Made by a program: the position numbers and the translations under genes. From Haberlea rhodopensis (taxonomy: Eukaryota; Streptophyta; Magnoliopsida; Lamiales; Gesneriaceae): a DNA stretch of 64,000 nucleotides. The stretch lies in assembly GCA_907163345.1 (NCBI GenBank), contig CAJQUN010000466.1, forward strand, positions 310,001-374,000. Direction: 5' to 3'. Each line of letters opens with the position of its first letter. The stretch's first letter is position 1. Shown here in pieces: positions 47,470-57,817 of this stretch. A model generated the notes under the pieces. The model saw only the letters and a list, made by a program, of their open reading frames with translations, did not search any database and was not told where the DNA came from.

Positions 47470-48316
47470 AGAACTATGGAAACATTGGCTAGATACATGT
47501 GATATCTATGGTACCCTATTTGACGATTTAATCCTATTTGATTATGGAACTGGTGTAACATGAATGGTTTTAGTTGATCAATGAAATGATCAATTGGCTT
47601 TTGAGAATTTAATGGTTTGGTTATTTTGAGAACAGGGACAATACAGGGGATCCCCGGATGAGGATGATACCATCCAGGGAGTATCATTTAAATTCATGGC
47701 ATTTACATTCTGTAAATTATGAACTTCAATATTATGATTATTGGATTTGTGGTATTGGTATGCCTACCCTGTGTGGGGGTTGTCTCTGTTGGGGCAGGTG
47801 ATACAGGTGTAGCAGTAGCTTTGGAGTTGAGCTCGGACTGTTGATTAGAGGTACTTCCAGGATCGAAGTACCAGGGCTGGTTGAATAAGTACATAGATCC
47901 AGAGTTGAGATCGAGATGTGCTTGGGAGGTGCTTCCAGGATTGAAGTACCCGTAACGGTATCCGGTAGAGTATTTTATACATTAGATACACGCTTATTCA
48001 TTGGGTGCTCTCATGTGAGTACGTTTTTACGTGTATATGGAATGTAAAAATGGGCATGGTTTTCTCTCTTCATTTTTGGTTTGCATGCAATTAAATACGG
48101 AATTGGTAAATGAACAGAGAGTATGTTAGTGTATTATGAGGGTGCATACTATGAAAGTGGTTTTGATTGGGGAAGTTGAATATTATGGGGTTCTAATGCA
48201 AGAAATTTTATAGATGGTATATGATGTTATATTTGTAAATGGTTTCCTTCCCTTGATGTTATGAATGGCATGGATTAATACACTAATAAAGGGTTAAGGG
48301 CACGGGGGTCCTTACA
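47470..48316 (+). mobile_element. LARD-family LTR G, 3' part
   Basis: Last 0.85 kb of a plus-strand LTR of the H family, ending CACGGGGGTCCTTACA. F interrupts it, so its 5' part is left of the window. No primer site follows, so it is a 3' or solo LTR. It has two CAGGAT-loop hairpins (47850-47872 with eight Watson-Crick pairs, 47928-47950 with one G-T). Confidence 0.87.
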
Positions 48317-49030
48317 ACAATCAAATGCAATGAATGATCAAGTTGTGACATATCGATGACACTATGTACGATGGTGGTTTATGGTCACGGATATCACTCA
48401 TTCTAGTCTTGGACTGTTGTTGAGTATGATTGTATGAGAACTGGGAGTTTAGATATATCTACACAATGACAATCTCATGTATATTCCTTGCTGTGTCCAT
48501 GATGTATGACGCATTGTTGTGAAAGGGGTCTGGTCCAGTTTGGTAGATTATGCACCTTGGTCAGATATATGGACCAGTGACATGTAATACTATGTGGTGA
48601 TACACTGGCTTATCGTTGGATTTGCCACTTTCAGTGATTGGTATCTGTTCTGTAGTCTTATGACAGACAAATGACTCATTTAATACAGATGTCGTGTATG
48701 TTTATGACATGATCAGTTCGGATCTTGACGGGTACAGACTGTCAGTGACCCAGCACAGTGGTCCTTATGATATCAAGTCTGTGTAATAAGGACAATAAGG
48801 AAATGACGATGAGCATGACAAAGTAAGCATATGATGCAGCATAATCCTAAGTGATTGTGTGGTATGTTGTTTACGTTTTGTTATACTGTTGGTGAGTATC
48901 CTACATTACTGCAAATTTCACATGTTAATTATGTATTCCTTATTGCAGTATGAATGAGTATATGCTACAGATTAACTATATGTGTATAGTTGTGATTCAT
49001 AATACATACTGTTGCAATATATGATGAATC
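48317..49030. other. Unassigned sequence between LTRs G and L
   Basis: About 0.7 kb with no coding frame and no clear match to the other elements. It has several short inverted repeats (AGTC-TTG-GACT near 48400; GTCCTTAT near 48752 with ATAAGGAC near 48786), in the style of a LARD interior read in plus orientation. It may be an eroded LARD interior or older flanking DNA. Confidence 0.4.
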
Positions 49031-49895
49031 TATGATGAATGTTAATCATATAGTTTCACACTACTCCTAGAGCAGAGACTATACAAAATAATTCCAACAT
49101 CCTATCCAATAGCACTCCTCAAGTTCACCGCATCAACCCCGGTCCATAGTCCTTTATGCCCAAAATGTACCTACAGGAAAAACCCACCATGAGCATATAC
49201 ATCATTCATCAACAAAACTCAAGGACCATAATATAAATAATTGCATGAAATATTTATCATGTATACTCCCTGAGTTGCCACATTAACATACTTTCGTCGG
49301 TCGTTCCTGTTCCATAACTCATGTACATAGTCATTAGTTCATAATATAAGTGTTTGACTCCGTATTTCATTAACATACAACGATACCCATCGATAATCAC
49401 TTATCCAATACAACTTTTCTTGTCTTGTTATAACATCGGTATTTTAGTACCCCTCGCTTCGACATATAGCGGCATCATATGATACCCCTCGCTTCGACAT
49501 GACAGCAGCATAACCATCTCTTCTACATGACAGCGGCAAATATCATAATTCCATCGCTTCATATGACAACGACAAGTACTATATCCTTCGCTCGAATATA
49601 ACAACCACCGGAACATCAATCATTCTCAAACACATAACAATGCACAGTGCATAAACCCAATAGCATAATTTCATCACCAATTGCTCGTACATCTCACTAC
49701 GTACCTTTCTTCCAAAAGTTGAGATGTTGTGGGACTTTATCTCCTTTGTTGTGTGGTCACCTGGATGGTTCTACACATTCACACAAACCAATATTTGAAG
49801 CCAATAATAGTCCGATACCAAAAATCCCACAAAAATAACCAAAATATCAATATTTGGTTACTCACGATCGATCGCTACATAGCCCCGATCGATCG
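49031..49895 (-). mobile_element. D-family LTR fragment L
   Basis: Resembles the D LTR from the block CACTACTCCTAGAG onward: CGCT/AGCG dyads (49439-49610), hairpin with one G-U pair (49687-49704), GGATGGTTCTACA, and two GATCGATC palindromes (49865-49895). It is cut there by K. The first 170 bp or so of the LTR cannot be recognised. Confidence 0.78.
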
Positions 49896-52233
49896 TGTGA
49901 TGACCTGGGATTATAGACGTTAATCCCGGAGTATTAATGACCCCTAAAGTTGTCTTTACGTGGCGATTCGGAGTTTAATAGCGGTGTTGGGCCTCCCGAG
50001 CTCGTTTATTTGGGTAGTTGGATCGTTGGATCCCGAGGTTGAGATTGTATTCTCATTACGGTGTAAAACCTATGAGTTGGGTTTTTGGTGTGTCTCGGGA
50101 TCTGGGGTGCTTTGTGTGGGCACCGGTAGGGGGTTTTGAGGTTAGAGAGAGAGTTTTTGAAAACAGATGATTTTTAATGAATCATGATGTATTTGTGGGG
50201 ATATTGATATTTCGGGGTATTTTTGGCTATATATACCAGTTCAACCCGAGATTTTAATAAAAAAAATCATTTCAGCTCCACCTTGCCCGTCTCTCTCTCT
50301 CTCTCCCCGCGTTCTGCCCATTTCCCGTCGCCCCAACGCCCGCGCGTAAAAGCGCCGCGCCCGCCGCCGTCCGGCCACCATCCGGCGCGTCCGGACCGCC
50401 GCTAGCTTCGTCTCTCCGAGGCGCAACTTTCCACACCAGGAATTTGAAGTTTCGTCGCGATTTGCGTTCGGATTTTCCAGAAATGCGTTGAAGTCCGATT
50501 TCTAGGGTTCTTCGATTTTCGATCGATTTCCTTCCAATTTTTGACTGGGTAACCTTCCTTACCACTTTTTCGTCCTTCTCATGTAATTCCCTGCTAATTG
50601 GGGGGGTTGTGTTCGAATTTAGGGGTTTTGGCAGGGGGGCGGTGATTCTTGTTGTTAATCGTTTATTGCATAATTTAGATGAATTATGGTGCTTAGTTTG
50701 GGTTCGAATTGTGATGTTAAGGGTTCGAAAAATTGAAGGGTGTTCTTGAACAATTTTCGATAATGTCTCATTCGTTTTCCCTCCCTGCATGTGCCCTGCC
50801 CCGGGTCTTTTAAATGGTTAATTGTCGTGTGTTGACAATATTTTTGAGGGTTATGGATGTGCTTGAGCATGGGTTACATGTTCGTAAATAATTGTGAATT
50901 ATTTATCGTGTTAGCACATCATTCCTCGGGGCATGAAACCCAAGCAAGGTTTGGCTTCGACTACGAAGATTTAAGGTACGTTCTGCGTACGAGCATGTCT
51001 TTAATTTATATCTTTGCAAGTGTGATGCATGATAACCTATAGGATAAGGGAAATGAAACTTGATTTTGTTATTTGTTTAAAGTGAGGAAATACATGTTGC
51101 CGCTATGAAGCGAGCAAATGATGAGATGTGGCATTTGACTAGATATCCAAGATATCTATATTCCATTCCCTATTATTATGAATAGGAACAGAGACGTAAG
51201 TTAATCAAGGAGTTGATTAATTGGTAATGGAAGTTAAGGAAATCTCTATATGATATCTAGAATTACGATAATTCTTTGATAAAGAAAATGTAATGAGATG
51301 TTGTTAATTTGAAACTGGCTAGGGTTAACCAATGTGATGATTAACTGCATATTCAGGATTTGATGATTTATCTGTTTTGAGAACAGGGATATTACAAGGG
51401 TACGCTAGGATGAGGATGATATCATCCAGGAAGTGTCACATATGTTCCACAATATTTACATTTTTGTAAATTATGTATTATGTCATTATGATTATGAAAT
51501 TGTGGAATTGGTATGCTCACCCCGTGTGGGGGCTGTCTCTGTTGGGACAGGTGAACAGGTACATCAATGGTCTTGGAGCTGAGCTCGAGCTGTTGATTGG
51601 AGGTACTCCCAGGATCGTGGTACCAGGGCTTGATGGAGCACGGTATCATATAGTGTGCTTATTTACACCTGAGGGCTATATACATATTCATGATGCTTGC
51701 ATGTGAGCACGATTATACTTGTATATGGGTTGTATATAAAGGCATGAGCCTTTCTCTCTTTCATTCTATATTGCATGCAATTAGTGGTAGAATTGCTAAA
51801 TGATATGGGAGGCATTGGTGTATTATGTGGGTGTTGAAACCCACTCTTGTGTCTTATTGTGTGGTGCCTTCCCTGGCTGGGAAGTTACTTAGCATTTCAG
51901 TATTCTGTTAAGTATTGTGCTTTCTCTGGCCGGGATTTATGTTATATGATGTGCTTTTATTTTGGGATAGCTCAATTTATGGGGAGACTCTGCCCAAATT
52001 TTTATAAAAGGCCACAATGTGAAAAGTGGCGTAAGGGGAATGGTAAAGGGCGAAATCTATGAGTCTACTCGTTGGTAGAGATGATCTTATAGCGTCGAAC
52101 ATTAAAGGAATTTTGTAATTGCCATTCTAGGGTAAAGTATCATCTGAGTTTCCCGATTGATTTTTACTAAAAGCATGCGCCACACATAGTGGATAATACA
52201 CTAATCGAGGTTTAAGGTCTAGGGGTCCTTACA
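49896..52233 (+). repeat. 5' LTR of LARD K
   Basis: 2338 bp, from TGTGATGACCTGGGATTATAG to AGGGGTCCTTACA. TATA box 50228-50237, a CT-rich run (about 50289-50307), a CpG-rich block (about 50325-50410), hairpin GTACG-TTCTG-CGTAC (50976-50990), CAGGAT-loop hairpin 51602-51624. Frames across the CpG block (50241-50790, minus) show no known domain. Confidence 0.9.
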
Positions 52234-52505
52234 TTAGTGGTATCAGAGCAGTGGTTGCTCATTGTGGCTGTTAAAGGCCTAAGGAGTTATTGATAGCACA
52301 TATTTATGCATGATGGCATTAATGTTGTACGACATGACTAATTGTTTATGTGCTTTTATGATATAAAAAATGGTATTGCTAACCATTGTGGTTGCAGGAA
52401 TCGTGTGAAACGCGATAGGATGACATAACATTAATGTCTGGCACTCCGTATGTTATGTGCCGAGGAATCTGATTTTGTAAGAAAATCAGGAAAAGGGATA
52501 TTCTG
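52234..52505 (+). promoter_or_regulatory. Primer binding site and leader of LARD K
   Basis: TGGTATCAGAGC at 52238-52249, followed by about 250 bases that match, in reverse, the J sequence at 61320-61570. No gene. Confidence 0.88.
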
Positions 52506-53540
52506 AGGTAACATGTATTATGTGTTTATTTATTTAACACAAGGTAAAGTAAGATATGCATAAGATAGTGCATGATGATATGATACATGTTGATATGCTT
52601 CGTTTTATGTATGTTGTGAAATATAAGAGGTGTATTTCACGAGTCAAGGTTATCATAGTGAGGATTTTAATGCTTACGCAACTTCCATAAGAAGCGAGGA
52701 AGAATTCCGCTTACGTGGATTTCCATAAGAAGCGAGGAAGAATTCCGCTTACGTGGAGAAGTAAGAAGCATTGAAATACACTAACGATAAATGACTCAGG
52801 ATTGAAGTACATGTTGATATACTTCGTTTTGCATTTGTATGTTGTGAAATATAAGAGGTGTATTTCACGAGTCAAGGTTATCCTAGTGAGGATTTTAATG
52901 CTTAGGCAACTTCCATAAGAAGCGAGGAAGAATTCCGCTTACGTGGATTTCCATAAGAAGCGAGGAAGAATTCCGCTTACGTGGAAATGTAAGAAGCATT
53001 GAAATACACTAATGATAAATGACTCAGGATTGAAGTAAGGATTTAAGCGGTAAAGATATGTCATGACATTACTAAGGAACCATAATTTCATATGTTGATT
53101 ATTTATGAGTTATGGTTTGTATTTATGATTTATGCATTTACGTTTGCATTCATATTATGTTGAATACGATGTTATTATGTGGTAAGATGCCACGGGGTAA
53201 GATGCCAATATGGTAAGAGGTCATACGATGTTATTATGTGGTAAGATGCCACTGGGTAAGATGCCTATATTGTAAGAGGCCATACGATACTTATGATGTG
53301 GTAAGATGCCACAGGGTAAGATACCCATATGGTAAGGTACGTAAGCGACGTACGGGCACCCAAGGGTAACATGTACTTTATGTTTACCTTTGACACATGA
53401 TAATGCAAGTGACGCATTATGTGTATGATACATGTTATTATGCATTGTTGTTGCATATTGTGATGTGGAATAAAGAGGTGTATTCCACGAGTCAAGAGAG
53501 ATCACAGCGTAAGTTTTAATGCTTATGCTTATTATGCAGT
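52506..53540 (+). other. K interior: patchwork of LTR pieces from other families
   Basis: 52506-52800 and 52805-53060 are two tandem copies matching the E LTR (43763-44070), including AAGCGAGGAAGAATTCCGC four times. 53178-53335 is three units resembling the B/C minisatellite in reverse (GGTAAGATGCCAC). 53335-53540 matches the A LTR from the GTACGT hairpin (5157) onward. These are U3-U5 pieces of autonomous families lying inside the body of a non-autonomous one. Confidence 0.85.
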
Positions 53541-54240
53541 AATGAAGCGGGTAAGATGGTACCGCTCATTATGAGATTGTGTAGTAATGAAGTGGGGAAG
53601 ATGGTACCACTCATTATGAGATTATGAAGTGAGCAGCATTTAAAATACACTGATGACAAACAGACTGAGGGTGATTCATTTCTTTATGATGACACGGACG
53701 ATAGCGATGATGTATTCCGCTGTGTCGATGATGATGATTCATTTCTTTATGATGACACGGACGATAGCGATGATGTATTCCGCTGTGTCGATGATGATGA
53801 TTCATTCTTCTATAATGATGGGCGATGATCCATACCGCCAGACACATGTATAGCGATGAGGCATTCCGCTGTGTCGGTTGATGATGGTTCACGCCGTTGG
53901 GCATATGTATATGATGATTTACGATGACTCATATCTCTATGAGGATTGGCGATGATTCGTACCGCCGGATATGTGGATAGCAATTCCTCGTTCCGCTATT
54001 AGGTGGACGATGATTCATGCTAAGGTGTATAGCGAGGTTTCATGCCACTTATTATATTACGAGGTATCATGCCGTCGATTCTATATCGATGGATTGTGCC
54101 ACTATGTACACAGCATAGGATTATACCGCCTTCGAGCGGTGGGTGCTGATTACGCACTATTATCGAGCGACGGAGACTAGTATGCCGCTATTTTGTTAGC
54201 AATGAAGAATGGGATATTGCTATTCTATTAGCATTATTGT
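53541..54240 (+). repeat. AGCG...CCGCT repeat block in K interior
   Basis: Direct repeats such as GACACGGACGATAGCGATGA (two copies near 53690 and 53753) and many units with AGCGATGA and, 8-15 bases on, CCGCT. Reverse counterpart of the H block 31038-32120. Confidence 0.85.
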
Positions 54241-55110
54241 GGATGGCATACGTTGAGGTACATGGACCGTCACGAATTGACTAGGTTGTATGAATGTCAT
54301 TGTTGGCATGTATCGTCACGGGTTGACGATGACGATGGTGAAGGAGATGTCTTATTAGACATGCATCATCGTTACGATGAACAATGCGTTGAGTATACGT
54401 ATTCAGTTGTATGCCTTGTATGCCAGTGCCGAGCACAAGGTGGTATTTACGTCACCGGTTGACGTGACCCTTATATCGAGCGGGTTGCTCGGGGAATGGA
54501 TGGACGCGCTGTACATGTGATTGTACCGCAACATATGTTTGAGGTGATCATACTACGAGTGGTGATACCCTTGAGGTATGCTCGTTAGAATGGCTTTTGG
54601 CCATGTAATTTGACGACAGGAGTAATCATGGGAGAAATTACTCGCTTTCTGTCGATATGACATGTGGTAGACATGGTCACACCACCCTTGAGGGTGTAGG
54701 ATGGGTCCTAAAGGAGTAGGATCGGGTTATGTTAAGTACATAGGGACATTGGAGTGTCCAGGGTGTATCGGCATTAGAGGAATGTTGGGTAAAGACCCAC
54801 TACTCTATTGATTTTCTTCCCTTGGTTTGGTATGCCATGTGGAAACGTCCGTCTTGTTGGTAGGTTTGAGGTAAACCTAAAAGAGGTAGCGACTAGTTTG
54901 TCTGCCGCGTGTATGCAGCACCATGATGGGCTTGCTAGAGCCATTATACTGCTCGCTAGAACCAAGTTTGGCAAATCGTAAGGTGATACGATGTGGATTC
55001 TGGTAGACTCTAGTAGTCACCACGTCATTTGAGGTTGAGGTTGGGCATGCCTCACTGAAACGTGTATACGTTTATGTTTAATCTTGGTGAGACTTGTCTG
55101 GGACAGCTCA
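54241..55110 (+). other. K interior: inverted-repeat-rich non-coding domain
   Basis: No gene. Dense short hairpins: ATGTCT/AGACAT (54347-54362), ACGTCA-CCGGT-TGACGT (54449-54465), TAGGTTT/AAACCTA near 54863, ATCGTA/ATACGAT near 54976. Aligns in reverse with H and J interiors. It ends where J begins at 55111. Confidence 0.8.
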
Positions 55111-57817
55111 TGTAAGGACCCCAAGCCCTTAACCCTTAATTAGTGTATTAACCACTATGTGTGGCATATGCTTTCAATAAAAAGTCAATCGGGAAGCTCA
55201 GATGATACTTTACCATTGAATGGCAATTACAAAATTTCTTTAATATTCAACATTAAGATCATCTCTACCCACAATTAGACTCATATGTTCGCCCTTTACC
55301 ATCCCCTTGGTGCCACTTTTTACATTGTGGGCTTTTATAAAAATTTGGGCAGAGTCTCCCCATAAATAGAGCTATCCCGAAATGAAAGCACAACACATAA
55401 TATAATTCCCGGCCAGGGAATACACAATACTCAACAGAATACAGAACACAAAGTAAATTCCCAGCCAGGGAAGACACCACACATAAGACGACATAATTGG
55501 GTTTCAACACCCACATAATACACTAATGACTCTCAAATCATTTAGCAATTCTACCACTAATTGCATGCAAACATATGATGAAAGAGAGAAAGGCTCATGC
55601 CTTTATATACAACCCATATACAAGAATATCTGTGCTCACATGCGAGCATCATAAATGTGTATATAAACCTCGGGTGTATATAAGTACTCTATACGATACC
55701 GTGCTCCATCAAGCCCTGGTACCACGATCCTGTGAGTACATCCAATCAACAGCTCGAGCTCAGCTCCACAGCCATCGATGCACCTGTTCACCTGCCCCAA
55801 CAGAGACAGCCTCCAACGGGGTGAGCATACCAATACACAAAATCTCATAATCACAATAATGAAATTCATAATTTACAACACAAGTAAATATTAATGAATT
55901 TTAAATGATACTCCCTGGATGGCAACATCCTCATCCGGGATTCCGTGTACTGTCCCTGTTCTCACAATCATCAAACTCATCAAATCTCATAAATCAGTAA
56001 ATCAACACATTGATTTAACTCATAGCATGCCTGATTATCAAGTATCAATAATTAATGATTCCAAATTCATTATACACACAAATATAGATATCTCGATATC
56101 TAATATTGATTTTCAACTTTGCTACCAATCATAGATAGCTCAAATGCCTAGCATTTATTTTACGAATTCTCATTTATACTTAGACATCTCACATGTCTTA
56201 TAATGAATACATGATTCCTCGATCATTCTCAGGCATCTCAAATGCCTAGCCTTTATTTTACAAATTCCCATTTATACTTAGACATCTCACATGTCTTATA
56301 ATGATTACATGGTTCCACGATCATTCTCAGGCATCTCGAATGCCCTACAATGGTCATATAAACCCAGTACCCCATATCTCATATAAGGTCATACTACTCT
56401 AGTATTTCACACACTTGTGCCAGCGATATCAAGACTAGGTCGTCCCATAGTCATATCGACACACATATATATATAACCATACCCACAACCATCTAATGCA
56501 ATTAAATCACATTATGCATTTCACAAATGCTTTCATATAAAGTAATGCTCGTACGTCACACGTACCTTAATCTCCGAAGTCCGAGCCAAACCTTGCTCGA
56601 GTCCCATGCCCCGAGGAACGATGTGCTAACACGATAATTAATTCACAATTAATAACGAACATGCAACCCATGCTCAAGCACACCCATATCCCTTATATAG
56701 AAAATTATTGTCAACCCATGACAATTTACCATTTAAAAGACCCGGGGCAGGGCATAAACAGGGAGGGAAAACGAAGGAGATAATATCGAAAAATTGCTCA
56801 AGAATTCCCCACAAGTTTTCGAACCCTCACAACACAAATCGAACCCAATTAAACACCATAATTCATCTAAAACATGAATTAATCAATCAACAACATGAAT
56901 AATCGTCCCACATGCCAAAACCCCCAAAATTCGAATTCAAAGCCCTAAATTCGAACACAAATAAGCATCATAATACATCTAAAACATGTAATACAAGACC
57001 CATAACAAGAATCGCCACACCCCTGCCAAAACCCCCAAATTCGAACCCACTTCACGCACACATCCAAAAATTCGAACCAATCTTCACACCAACAGCAAGA
57101 ATTCGAACTAATCGAACACAAAATGGCAGGGAAATACACGATAATGACGAAAAAGGGGTAAGGGGGGTTACCCAATCAAAAATCGGAAGGAAAAAGTTCA
57201 AAATCGAAGAACCCTATGTTTTGGGCGTCTGCGTCTTCCACAAAATCTGACCCCAAAACGCGACGAAACTTCGAATTGGTGGTATGGGAAGGTGAGCCTG
57301 GACGAGACGTAGCCAACGGTAGGTCGGACGCGGGCGGATGGCGGCCGGACGGCGGCGGGCGCACGCCTGGAAGCGGCGAGGGTCAAAGGGGATCGGGAAT
57401 GCGCGGTGCGGGGAGAGAGAAGGTGACGGGAAAGGTGGGGAAAATGGCTTCCAATAATTAAAATCTCGGGTTCAACTGGTATTTATAGCAAAAATACCCC
57501 GAAATACTAATAGCCCCACAAATACATCATGATTCATTAAAAATCATCTGTTTTCAAAAATTCTCTCTCTAACTCAAAAACCCCCTACCGGTGCCCACAC
57601 AAAGCACCCGAGATTCCGAGTCACACTAAAAACCCAACTCACAGGTTTTCACCGAAATGAGAATACGATCTCAACCTCGGGATCCAACGATCCCAACTAC
57701 TCAAATAGACGAGCCCGGAAGGCCCAACGCCTCGATTAAACTCCAAATCGCCACGTAAAACAACTTTAGGGGTTATAAACACTCCGGGATTAACATACCT
57801 AATCTCAGATCATCACA
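55111..57817 (-). repeat. 3' LTR of LARD J
   Basis: 2707 bp, from TGTAAGGACCCCAAGCCC to CAGATCATCACA. Contains hairpin GTACGT-CAC-ACGTAC (56551-56565), TTCGAA/TTCGAAC repeats (about 56816-57115), a CpG-rich block (about 57315-57375), a TATA box (57478-57489), and two near-identical stretches around 56150-56340 repeating AGGCATCTCAAATGCC and TTAGACATCTCACATGTC. Confidence 0.93.

Larger units (their letters stand above)
49896..55110 (+). mobile_element. LARD element K, 5' part
   Basis: Plus-strand non-coding element: complete 5' LTR (49896-52233), primer site, and 2.9 kb of interior, then cut by J. It relates to J in the LTR and to H and J in the interior. No gag or pol was found. Confidence 0.88.

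Noticed and set aside
48317..49030. Host intergenic DNA or gene remnant
   Set aside because: No coding signal; I could not show that it is host sequence and not eroded retroelement, so it is left unassigned.
50272..50790. 172-codon minus-strand frame in the K LTR, and the 131-codon frame 27692-28087 in H
   Set aside because: They cross the CpG-rich LTR block and are not kept as matching proteins between H, J and K.
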